Source: Prevotella sp.
Lineage (GTDB): Bacteria; Bacteroidota; Bacteroidia; Bacteroidales; Bacteroidaceae
Length of the DNA: 43,128 nt
Direction of reading: 5' to 3'
Assembly (NCBI GenBank): GCA_016285075.1
Contig: JAEEQB010000042.1
Coordinates: 1 to 43,128 of the forward strand
The position numbers and the translations under genes were made by a program. Each line of letters begins with the position of its first letter. Positions within the stretch are counted from its first letter, which is position 1. Below the pieces are notes generated by a model that made no database searches, was not told the origin of the DNA, and saw only the letters and a list, made by a program, of their open reading frames with translations. Of this stretch, positions 16,789 through 23,720 are shown one piece after another.

Positions 16789-16873
16789 GAATCAGGGGGA
16801 CAGGTTTTTGAATGAATTCGGGGAATTCACTTCAAAAACCTGTCCCCCTGATTCTTCCTGTCCCCATGATTCT
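16789..16873. repeat. GGGGACAGG palindrome, cluster 8
   Basis: A full palindrome with GAATTC-GGG-GAATTC centre (16789-16855), followed by an added short right half ending CCCCATGATTC. It ends one base before the stop codon of the minus-strand flavodoxin-type gene. Confidence 0.9.
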
Positions 16874-16874
16874 C

Positions 16875-17414
16875 TTAGCAGATGCTCTTGCCTAAATCAA
16901 AAGCCTCCTGAAGTTTGGTATTGCCCTCAATCTCACGAGGGTTGTTCACACCTCCGCAGAAAAGTGTTCCAGCCAGGCGGCTCTTGGGATAGCAGTCTAT
17001 CCAGCCCGTCAAGCCCGTCTCTGCACGCTTCGGAGTCTCGGTCTCGTCCTCTGCAGCCGTAGTCAGCAGATAGACATCGCGGAACGCATAGTCCTGTTCA
17101 TACATCGCATTCATGCGGTCTATGAGTGTCTTCATCTGACCGCTCATCTCATAATAGTAGATTGGCGTTGCCCAGCATACGACATCAGCCTTCAACACCT
17201 TGGCCATGATGTCGTTCACATCGTCGTTGATGACACAGCGGCCAAGTTTCTGGCAACCCAGACAACCCTTGCAGAACTGAATGTTCTTGCCAACGAGAGA
17301 AATCTTCTCAACTTCGTTTCCCGCAGCCTTTGCTCCTTCCACAAACTGGTCAGCGAGCATGTCGCTGTTTGAGCCCCGTCTAAGGCTCGTAGAAATGACA
17401 ATTACCTTTTTCAT
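16875..17414 (-). CDS. Flavodoxin family protein (NADPH-dependent FMN reductase type)
   Basis: A 179-aa flavoprotein of the iron-sulfur-flavoprotein/NADPH-dependent FMN reductase group. The phosphate loop is STSLRRGSNSDMLADQFV at residues 8-25. CKGCLGCQKLGRCVINDD carries a compact Cys cluster seen in this family. WATPIYYYEMSGQMKTLIDR forms the flavin ring side. It likely reduces flavin, quinone or azo compounds; the exact substrate is unknown. It starts 3 bases after the stop of the acetyltransferase fragment, so they once shared an operon. Confidence 0.83.
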   Translation of the reverse strand: MKKVIVISTSLRRGSNSDMLADQFVEGAKAAGNEVEKISLVGKNIQFCKGCLGCQKLGRCVINDDVNDIMAKVLKADVVCWATPIYYYEMSGQMKTLIDRMNAMYEQDYAFRDVYLLTTAAEDETETPKRAETGLTGWIDCYPKSRLAGTLFCGGVNNPREIEGNTKLQEAFDLGKSIC

Positions 17415-17417
17415 GTC

Positions 17418-17649
17418 TTATACTTCTATCTTTTTAATCACTTTTGCTGGCACACCGCCAACAATGGTATTCGGTTCAACGTTTTTGGTTACTACAGCAC
17501 CTGCTGCAACGACTGCTCCATCGCCTATAGTCACGCCAGCAAGCACAGTGGCATTGGCTCCAATCCAGACGTTCTTGCCAATGTGAATGGGGGCATAGCT
17601 CATGCTTTGGCGTTTTGCAGGGTCAAGGTCGTGATTGATGGTTGCCAGA
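17418..17649 (-). pseudogene. Sugar O-acetyltransferase C-terminal fragment
   Basis: The frame has only the second half of a maltose/galactoside O-acetyltransferase: [13 protein letters not shown], then hexapeptide repeats [20 protein letters not shown] and [14 protein letters not shown], ending [13 protein letters not shown]. The first 100 or so residues are missing. The homology stops exactly at the edge of a palindromic repeat (17650), and the apparent N-terminus is repeat sequence ([12 protein letters not shown]) started by GTG. Complete homologues in this window (20304, 26669) are about 185 aa. Confidence 0.8.
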
Positions 17650-17720
17650 GAATCATGGGGACAGGTTTTTGAATGAAACCATGAAATGGATTTCACTTCA
17701 AAAACCTGTCCCCATGATTC
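17650..17720. repeat. GGGGACAGG palindrome, cluster 9
   Basis: A complete unit of the ATCC-centre class with covarying ends (AATCATGGGG / CCCCATGATT). It joins the truncated acetyltransferase on one side to the 3' end of the ACT-domain gene (stop at 17731) on the other. Confidence 0.9.
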
Positions 17721-17730
17721 ATGTCGATGG

Positions 17731-18096
17731 TCAACATATCTTATATCCTTTGCCTTCTAACGTTTTGACAGCCTTCTCAAAGTTCTCTGCCTTAGTCAGG
17801 ATGTAGTCGGTATTGAAGGTTGAGATGGCGAAGATGCCAATGTCATTCTCTGCCAAACAAGTTGATATCTTAGCAAGAATACCGATGAGCGAGAAGTCGA
17901 GTATTCCCTCAATTCGGAAAGCCCGCCAACCGTCATCTCGTTCTGTCGTATTGGCAGGCACAAGCCTAGTTGGACAAACAAAGGATTTCTCTTCGTCTGT
18001 AGAACCAACAAACACAAACGCCGCCTGAAGGTCAATTTCAGAGTAGTCTTTGACCTTGCAGACAGAAAAAGTCTCTTCGATTATCTTCAGTTTCAT
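17731..18096 (-). CDS. ACT domain-containing protein
   Basis: A protein of about 121 aa with two ACT-like halves: [14 protein letters not shown] with [13 protein letters not shown] in the first, and [20 protein letters not shown], typical of the ACT ligand helix, followed by [18 protein letters not shown] in the second. Stand-alone ACT proteins of this type (related to CASTOR-like ACT7 domains) usually sense amino acids; the ligand is unknown. ATG at 18096 fits the family start; in-frame ATGs at 18099 and 18117 are possible. Confidence 0.75.
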   Translation of the reverse strand: MKLKIIEETFSVCKVKDYSEIDLQAAFVFVGSTDEEKSFVCPTRLVPANTTERDDGWRAFRIEGILDFSLIGILAKISTCLAENDIGIFAISTFNTDYILTKAENFEKAVKTLEGKGYKIC

Positions 18097-18117
18097 CATT
18101 CGATAGTTTAATACCAT

Positions 18118-18557
18118 TTATATCCGTGTTCCGTTCCTTGGACATAACCAATTCTCCTAAAAGATGTTCTTTTCTGTGAAAAGCGAATAAATTCGAGCTG
18201 CAAAATTAGTCAATTCTGATGAATTACGGAGAACAATGCGTAACTTTGTGCCAAGTTTTAACAAAAGTTGAATCTCGTCACGACTCGACCCATCATGCAG
18301 AAGAATTATGGGGACAGGTTTTTGGAATCAGGGGGACAGGTTTTTGAAGTGAAATCCATTTCATGGTTTCATTCAAAAACCTGTCCCCCTGATTCTTCTT
18401 CAAAAATATCCTAAATAACTTGGCAAATATGCAGAATACAGAGCATTTTTGAGTACCTTTGCAAAAACATTTGCGAGAACGGGCTGCAACTCGGCATTCA
18501 AGTTGGCTGCCTGCGATTGGCTATTGTAAGGAGCACAATGAAAAGTGGTATTAAGCA
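18118..18557. other. Divergent intergenic region with repeat cluster 10
   Basis: The divergent gap holds no gene. Besides the repeat, it has TACCTTTG at 18454-18461, a plausible -7 box for the gene at 18558, and an AT-rich left part that should hold the promoter of the ACT gene. Confidence 0.5.
18303..18395. repeat. GGGGACAGG palindrome, cluster 10
   Basis: An added left half-unit (GAATTATGGGGACAGG with TTTTTG) precedes a complete ATCC-centre palindrome (about 18324-18395). This is the one cluster clearly placed between two gene 5' ends. Confidence 0.88.
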
Positions 18558-18989
18558 ATGACAGTAGAAGAGTATTTGGAAAAGCCGTATTGGGTGATTG
18601 ACATTCTGCCCAAACAAGTGCCTGCCGACAGCAAAGGACAGTATTTCAAGATTGAGGAATTCTATCTAGAACATCCTCAGATTGACATCATCTACAAGAA
18701 GTTCATCAATATCCTGCTGAAGCTGAACTGCTATGAAGATATCGACGTCAGCAACGATGGGGAAAAATGGATCACAAATCCCACTCCACATGAACTGGAG
18801 GCTGCGTTGTCAAGGAGTATGGCCGACAGACAGATGCTCTACATCATTCTGAAATCTGCCGATGTCATGATAACAGTCAACAGCGATGACATCTACATGA
18901 CAATCTATCATCCAACGGAGGAATGCCTGGAGTTGATAGGCTCTTTGGCTATCTCTGAGGGATTGTTTATGTGGAAACCCAATCATTAA
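18558..18989 (+). CDS. Hypothetical protein, 143 aa
   Basis: A cytoplasmic protein of 143 residues without signal or membrane segments. No family was recognised. The N-terminus (YWVIDILPKQVPADSKGQY) recalls small Bacteroidota proteins of unknown role; the C-terminus (EECLELIGSLAISEGLFMW) is a helix-strand end. It is followed 70 bases later by the secreted flavin reductase-like gene, so co-transcription is possible. Confidence 0.65.
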   Translation: MTVEEYLEKPYWVIDILPKQVPADSKGQYFKIEEFYLEHPQIDIIYKKFINILLKLNCYEDIDVSNDGEKWITNPTPHELEAALSRSMADRQMLYIILKSADVMITVNSDDIYMTIYHPTEECLELIGSLAISEGLFMWKPNH

Positions 18990-19059
18990 AGGAAACAGGG
19001 AGACCAGCGATTCTACCCGTAAGACGTCAAGCCGGACACGATAGTTGAAGAGAACAACA

Positions 19060-19776
19060 ATGAATTATATGAACTATATGAAGAAAAGTACTTTTATTAC
19101 AGCCATTTCAGCAATATTACTGCTCATGGCAAGTGTTCCTGCTTTTGCACAGGAGGAGAACAGACGGAGCAGCGAGAGCCAACCGAGCTTGCTCGAAGTT
19201 GGCAGAGTCGCGACGGATGTCGTCGAAGACAATGGATTCAAGAAGTTCAACGTGAGGGAGGACTTTACGGAGAACGGTTTTCAATGGTTCCGTGATGCCG
19301 AACTTCTGGCGGCTGGCAACAAGGAAAAGAGCAATGCCATGACCATTGGCTGGGGTGGCATTGGCACGCTCTGGGGACGCACTGCCCTGACGGTCTATGT
19401 AGCAGAGAAGCGTTACACCAAGGAGTTCATGGACAAGGCAGAATACTTTACCGTGATGGCCTTTGACGTAAAGGACAGTAAGGTTCTGAACTACATGGGC
19501 ACCAAGAGCGGACGTGATGCTGACCTCTCGGCGACGCAAGGAGACGCTTGTCCCGACAAGAAGGCTCAGGCTTTGGGACTCCATACGGCCTATACCGCCA
19601 ATGGTACGCCGTACTATACTGAGGCAACGATGGTGATAGAGTGCAAGATCATGTATGCCGCACCATTCGACCCTCAGTATTTCAAGAGCGATGCTCCCAA
19701 GCGGATGTATGCGAACTTTCCGGCAGGCATCCACTCCATGTATATAGGTGAGGTTGTTAATGCCTGGAAGAAATGA
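19060..19776 (+). CDS. Secreted flavin reductase-like protein
   Basis: A 238-aa protein with a clear signal peptide (TAISAILLLMASVPAFAQ). After it comes a flavin reductase/FMN split-barrel core: NAMTIGWGGIGTLWGRTALTV, the KRYTKEFMDKAEYFTVMAF strand, SGRDADLSATQGD. The NAMTIGWG motif is typical of FMN-binding reductases, here exported. ATG at 19060 is chosen; 19045 is TTG and 19078 an internal ATG. The YjbQ-like remnant starts with an ATGA overlap at its stop, which suggests that a second gene once followed in the operon. Confidence 0.8.
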   Translation: MNYMNYMKKSTFITAISAILLLMASVPAFAQEENRRSSESQPSLLEVGRVATDVVEDNGFKKFNVREDFTENGFQWFRDAELLAAGNKEKSNAMTIGWGGIGTLWGRTALTVYVAEKRYTKEFMDKAEYFTVMAFDVKDSKVLNYMGTKSGRDADLSATQGDACPDKKAQALGLHTAYTANGTPYYTEATMVIECKIMYAAPFDPQYFKSDAPKRMYANFPAGIHSMYIGEVVNAWKK

Positions 19777-19898
19777 TTCAGCAAGTTGAAATAACGCTAA
19801 AGTCCAAGTCCCGTGGTTTCCACTTGGTGACGAGTGAGATCCTAAGTCAGTTGCCGAAACTGCCGAAGACAGCCTTTTGGGCAGAAGTGGCAAAGTAG
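19773..19898 (+). pseudogene. YjbQ/UPF0047-like N-terminal remnant (copy 2)
   Basis: The frame opens at an ATG that overlaps the previous stop (ATGA) and reads MIQQVEITLKSKSRGF, then HLVTSEILSQLPKLPKTA, before going to AFWAEVAK and a stop. It matches the start of YjbQ-type proteins, and 17 residues (HLVTSEILSQLPKLPKT) are identical with the copy at 12700-12807. The rest of the gene (about 100 residues) is gone. The next 100 bases carry another short open tail (GAIGFDIEHLTSKEAIELV) of unknown origin ending just before the gene at 20003. Confidence 0.5.
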
Positions 19899-20002
19899 AG
19901 CACATCAATGAAGTGGTAACAGATTAACATTGGGGCCATCGGCTTCGACATCGAGCATCTGACAAGTAAAGAAGCAATAGAGTTAGTAAGACAGCATCAG
20001 AA

Positions 20003-20311
20003 ATGACATTACCCAAGTTTATCATCACGATGGATGGCGTTTTTCGCCTCGGTATGGTCAACCAGCATAAGCATCTGCTGAAGCCAAGTGACCAGTGTAT
20101 CGGCGGTGGGTACTACCACTTTGATTTTGTTTCAAATCGCATCATCCTCGACAGAGAGTCCTACGACTTTGGCCGTCCCAGGTGGCATCTGCTAAAAGTG
20201 CTGAAAGTTCCCTTAACCTATCGTGGTCTGCGGATTGTGTACAAGTATGATGATGGTTTCCATGATGACTTTGATGTCAGTGAGGAACTGCAAATAGAAT
20301 ATTATGAATAA
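20003..20311 (+). CDS. Hypothetical protein, 102 aa
   Basis: A soluble 102-aa protein, rich in Tyr, Phe and His (FRLGMVNQHKHLL, GGGYYHFDF, FGRPRWHLLK). No family recognised. Its stop overlaps the start of the acetyltransferase by eight bases, so the two are translationally coupled and likely linked in function or expression. Confidence 0.65.
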   Translation: MTLPKFIITMDGVFRLGMVNQHKHLLKPSDQCIGGGYYHFDFVSNRIILDRESYDFGRPRWHLLKVLKVPLTYRGLRIVYKYDDGFHDDFDVSEELQIEYYE

Positions 20312-20870
20312 GCGTATGACTGAGAAAGAAAAGATGCTGGCAGGTGAGGTTTATTCTGCCATAGACCCAGAACTGATAGAAGAGCTGATGGCGACAAGAG
20401 AGATTCTTTACGATTATAACTCCCTGCGCCCGTCTGAGACCCAGCGAATGAAGGAAATCCTGAAAGGCTTGCTTGGCCATGTGGCAGACGATGACTTTCT
20501 CATCAACCAGCCGTTTCGCTGCGACTATGGCAAGCAGATAAGCATTGGCAAGCGGTTCTTTGCCAATTTCAATTTCACGGTCCTCGATGAAGCCCGTGTC
20601 ACCATTGGCGATGACTGTTTCATTGGCCCTAATGTCAGCATCTATACGGCCTGTCATAGTACTGACCCAGTGGAACGAAACTCCCGTCAGGAATGGGCGA
20701 AGCCTGTCACCATTGGTCACAACGTATGGATCGGAGGCAGCGTGACCATCCTTCCGGGAGTCACCATCGGCGATAATGTCACCATCGGAGCTGGCTCCGT
20801 CGTAGTAGGTAATATTCCTTCAAATACTGTTGCCGTAGGAAACCCTTGTAAGGTCGTAAGGACTCTATGA
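20304..20870 (+). CDS. Sugar O-acetyltransferase (maltose/galactoside type)
   Basis: A 188-aa left-handed beta-helix acetyltransferase. The N-terminal Mac domain is present (EKMLAGEVYSAIDPELIEE), followed by QPFRCDYGKQISIGKRFFAN, the catalytic His in TACHSTDP, and hexapeptide repeats VTIGHNVWIGGSVTILPGVT. It transfers acetyl from acetyl-CoA to a sugar hydroxyl, probably in detoxification of non-metabolised sugars. Length is normal for the family. It overlaps the upstream gene by eight bases. Confidence 0.88.
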   Translation: MNKRMTEKEKMLAGEVYSAIDPELIEELMATREILYDYNSLRPSETQRMKEILKGLLGHVADDDFLINQPFRCDYGKQISIGKRFFANFNFTVLDEARVTIGDDCFIGPNVSIYTACHSTDPVERNSRQEWAKPVTIGHNVWIGGSVTILPGVTIGDNVTIGAGSVVVGNIPSNTVAVGNPCKVVRTL

Positions 20871-21073
20871 AAGGCTTTCTTGCCGGGGAAAATCGGTTGC
20901 TTCCTGTAAAGACAGCATATTTTGATCTATTCACTCTTGATGCTTATTTCGGGTGTAAAAGTAGTGAAAAGCCATCTATTCTGCAAACTTTTCCATCTTT
21001 TTCTGAAGGTTGTCCCACGTTTTGGGAGAACCTCATTGTAATTTTGCCATTGAAATGACAAAAAACGTAGATT
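20871..21073. other. Short intergenic region
   Basis: 203 bp, no coding signal. A likely -7-like TAATTTTG is at 21039-21046 (GTAATTTTGCC), just before the gene at 21074. Confidence 0.35.
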
Positions 21074-22393
21074 ATGGCATACAAATTCACAATTAAAGGA
21101 ATCCGTAAGTTCAACGAAGAACGGGTTATTGAGAAGTTCTTTGATACATTCAAGGAGATAAAGAACGTTGAGGATGTGAAAATCATAAACCACAATCCTG
21201 TGAATGATGAAATAGACTCATACACTTTGATGACATTTGATGTTTCTACCCAAGGGGTCAACATCAAGCGCCTGACGAGCAAAGACATTCTTGTGGAGCT
21301 TCCCTGGCTGGCATCGCAGATGGATGTAAGGCTGTGCTATGCCTTCATGAATGCCATTAAGAAGGTTCACCGTGCTGTACACATCGTTGACGAAGAGGAG
21401 AAAGACGTTAAACTGACCGATGCAGACGCCAAAGAGCAGTGGCATCTGCGCTGCAAGAACATGGACGACATCATCAACAGAGGTGAGGCAACGGTCATCG
21501 CTGGAGTAATAAGGGACTTCCACTTGAATCCGGCAAAGTACATTGGACGGGATGAAGCAGCTAACCATACAGAGGATGCATTTGCTGACTTCCTCAATGT
21601 CCAGTGGAGTCATCTGGAGGCAGTGGACGTCAGGGAAGAGAAACGCCATATTACTGAAGACGAGGAACTGAGCACCATCCGCGTCATTGATAATACGGAG
21701 ATTGTTTTCATCGGAGCTTGCCAGTATGTGGGTATGATGAAAGGCAATACCTGCAAGATGGTGAAGTTCGGCGATTTCTGTACCTTGATGGAGAGTCAGG
21801 AAGAGTTCCGGCTGTTAGATGCTGCTCAGGCTCTGCTTGGCAAGATGGACGATGACCTTTGGAATGAACTGTTTGACAAGGCCGATGGCATTGTCAAGGA
21901 GAACTTTCGTAAGACTTTCATCATGCGCTGGAATACGGACATCAGTAACTACAAGTTGTCTGAGTTTGAGAGTGCGATGGATGATTTCTTCGACGAGGGA
22001 TTCTATTATGACTGGAGTATCTGGGACTATCAGAAAGCCCATATCGGTGACCGCTTCTATATGATCCGCACTGGCGAAGGAGCCAATGGCGTGGTGATGC
22101 GTGGCACCATCATCGGCTCTCCTTATCCCGATGAAGACTGGAGTGGTAAGGGACGTAAGGTGTATTACATCAGAATGAGCCTAACGAACATGATTCATCC
22201 CGATCGTACACCACTGCTGTTGAGTACCGATGAATTGACAGAAGCCATCCCTGACTTCAACTGGAGGGAGGGTCATTCGGGTGAAATCCTCAATGATAGC
22301 CAGTCGGCAAAGCTGGAGGAAGTCTGGGCTAACTATATTGAGCGGACGCACACCATCTCTTCAGAAGAATCAGGGGGACAGGTTTTTGAATGA
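21074..22393 (+). CDS. Large hypothetical protein with a PUA/EVE-like C-terminus
   Basis: A 439-aa cytoplasmic protein. Residues 1-125 and 125-230 look like two alpha/beta domains of unknown family (KEQWHLRCKNMDDIINRGEA, then a strand-rich VIDNTEIVFIGACQYVGMMK). Residues 325-425 (GDRFYMIRTGEGANGVVMRG, PYPDEDWSGKGRKVYYI, GHSGEIL) have the layout of an EVE/PUA-type domain, often used to bind modified nucleotides. The assignment is by pattern only. The natural end probably lies near EVWANYIERT; the final EESGGQVFE is read from a palindromic repeat that also supplies the TGA. Confidence 0.6.
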   Translation: MAYKFTIKGIRKFNEERVIEKFFDTFKEIKNVEDVKIINHNPVNDEIDSYTLMTFDVSTQGVNIKRLTSKDILVELPWLASQMDVRLCYAFMNAIKKVHRAVHIVDEEEKDVKLTDADAKEQWHLRCKNMDDIINRGEATVIAGVIRDFHLNPAKYIGRDEAANHTEDAFADFLNVQWSHLEAVDVREEKRHITEDEELSTIRVIDNTEIVFIGACQYVGMMKGNTCKMVKFGDFCTLMESQEEFRLLDAAQALLGKMDDDLWNELFDKADGIVKENFRKTFIMRWNTDISNYKLSEFESAMDDFFDEGFYYDWSIWDYQKAHIGDRFYMIRTGEGANGVVMRGTIIGSPYPDEDWSGKGRKVYYIRMSLTNMIHPDRTPLLLSTDELTEAIPDFNWREGHSGEILNDSQSAKLEEVWANYIERTHTISSEESGGQVFE

Positions 22394-22472
22394 AACCAAA
22401 GAATCAGGGGGACAGGTTGTTTGAAGTGAAATCCATTTCATGGTTTCATTCAAAAACCTGTCCCCCTGATTC
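22367..22472. repeat. GGGGACAGG palindrome, cluster 11
   Basis: A left half-unit (22367-22394) overlaps the end of the upstream gene and gives its last codons and stop. A complete ATCC-centre palindrome (22400-22472; with GGTTGTTTGAAG, an insertion of G) follows and ends 10 bp before the stop of the convergent gene. Confidence 0.9.
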
Positions 22473-22481
22473 TTTTTGGGA

Positions 22482-23489
22482 TTATTGCTTCAGTGCATTA
22501 TAGGTAGTATCATCCACAGGTTCACACCACTCATTCGAGGCTCCTTCCTGCACATCCTTATGATAGGTAAGATGTTGGAACCACGAGTCTTTCTGGGCTC
22601 CGTGCCAATGTTTCACTTCGGCAGGAATGGCGATGACAGTGCCAGGAGTCATCTCCTGAGGCTCTTTGCCCCATTCCTGATACCAACCTTTGCCAGCGAC
22701 GCAAATCAACACCTGAACCTGTTTGTGGTGGATGTGCCAGTTGTTGCGACAACGAGGCTCGAAGGTCACGTTCATCACGCCACCACCGACATCGGCCAGA
22801 TAGCTCTGTCCGATGAAATACTTGCCGTAAGGATTGGGCTCGCCCTTGGGCCACTTGGTGCTCAGGGTGTAGCCCTCGTTGCAGAGCCATGTGCAGAGTT
22901 CATCCACCAGCTGCTGACTGTTGCCCATGTTCACAGCTCCCTGCTTGTGAGCGGCGAGTTGTGGAGCGACACCCTCCAAACCGCTCAGAGCTGCCACGGT
23001 AACTATCTCGCGATCAGCAGCAGAGAGCTGGTCGCCAGCGAAGATCTCGCCAAAGAGGTGCGACTTCAGGTAATAGTCATCCTGCGGACAGAACTCATAG
23101 TTGAAAGGCTTTCCAGAGAGCTGCGTCTGGTTCTTTGTGCCCAGTTCGTAGGCTTTCTTGGCATCGTCCCACTCAGCAGGACGCGTCCAGGGTTTACCTT
23201 CCTGCCAGTTAGGCTGTTTGTTTTCCAACACCTTACTCAGCACTCCCAGTGCATTCAGCGAGCGTGGAAATCCTGTATAGGCATAGAGCTGAGAGAAAGC
23301 CTCCTTCAGTTCATTGACAGTTACACCACCATCAAGAGCCTTGCGCACGGCAGGTTCCAAACGTTCCATATCACCCTTTGCCATCAGGCAGGCACATGCT
23401 GACAAACCTTGCTGACGCTCCGTCAGCGTTGTTCCGTTTACTGTTGCCATCGTTATCAATGCGACTAAAAATGTTACTATTCTTTTCAT
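22482..23489 (-). CDS. Carboxymuconolactone decarboxylase-cupin fusion, secreted
   Basis: A 335-aa protein with a signal peptide (VTFLVALITMATVNGT). Two carboxymuconolactone decarboxylase (AhpD-like) domains lie at about 25-95 and 150-210 (LKEAFSQLYAYTGFPRSLNA; REIVTVAALSGLEGVAPQLA). A cupin domain follows at about 235-320 with metal-ligand histidines NNWHIHHKQ and KHWHG. The fusion is common in Bacteroidota and handles reactive aromatic or aldehyde-like compounds by inference; the substrate is unknown. The promoter shares a two-part operator with two other redox genes. Confidence 0.8.
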   Translation of the reverse strand: MKRIVTFLVALITMATVNGTTLTERQQGLSACACLMAKGDMERLEPAVRKALDGGVTVNELKEAFSQLYAYTGFPRSLNALGVLSKVLENKQPNWQEGKPWTRPAEWDDAKKAYELGTKNQTQLSGKPFNYEFCPQDDYYLKSHLFGEIFAGDQLSAADREIVTVAALSGLEGVAPQLAAHKQGAVNMGNSQQLVDELCTWLCNEGYTLSTKWPKGEPNPYGKYFIGQSYLADVGGGVMNVTFEPRCRNNWHIHHKQVQVLICVAGKGWYQEWGKEPQEMTPGTVIAIPAEVKHWHGAQKDSWFQHLTYHKDVQEGASNEWCEPVDDTTYNALKQ

Positions 23490-23531
23490 TGTTATTCCGT
23501 GTTTCTTGTCAGTAGGTCTGATTTCACGCTG

Positions 23532-23598
23532 CAAAGGTACAACAAAAACGGCAATCTGCTATTACACAAATTACTGATAGTTTAACACATTTTACTGA
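23532..23598 (-). promoter_or_regulatory. Shared redox promoter A (cupin-CMD gene)
   Basis: The -7 box TACCTTTG is at 23539-23532. Half-site 2 (TAATTTGTGTAAT) is at 23573-23561, 21 bp upstream of the -7 box. Half-site 1 (TCAGTAAAATGTG) is at 23598-23586. The layout aligns without gaps with promoters B (26696) and C (28536). Confidence 0.6.
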
Positions 23599-23622
23599 AA
23601 AACGCGACTGAACTGTGCTGGG

Positions 23623-23716
23623 GAATCAGGGGGAATCAGGTTTTTGGAATCAGGGGGACAGGTTTTTGAATGAATTCCATTTCATGGTTTCATTCAAAAA
23701 CCTGTCCCCCTGATTC
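23623..23716. repeat. GGGGACAGG palindrome, cluster 12
   Basis: Two short left half-fragments (GAATCAGG, GGGAATCAGGTTTTTG) precede one full palindrome with a hybrid centre (GAATTCC then ATTTCATGGTTTC). It ends four bp before the stop codon of the alcohol dehydrogenase gene. No copy was found from here to the window end. Confidence 0.9.
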
Positions 23717-23720
23717 TTCC

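Noticed and set aside
22476..23402. 308-codon plus-strand frame opposite the CMD-cupin gene
   Set aside because: Antisense shadow; the minus-strand protein has signal peptide, two CMD domains and cupin motifs.
141..23716. Repeats considered as a CRISPR array
   Set aside because: Units are palindromic, scattered over 24 kb between genes and lack regular spacers; no cas gene is seen.
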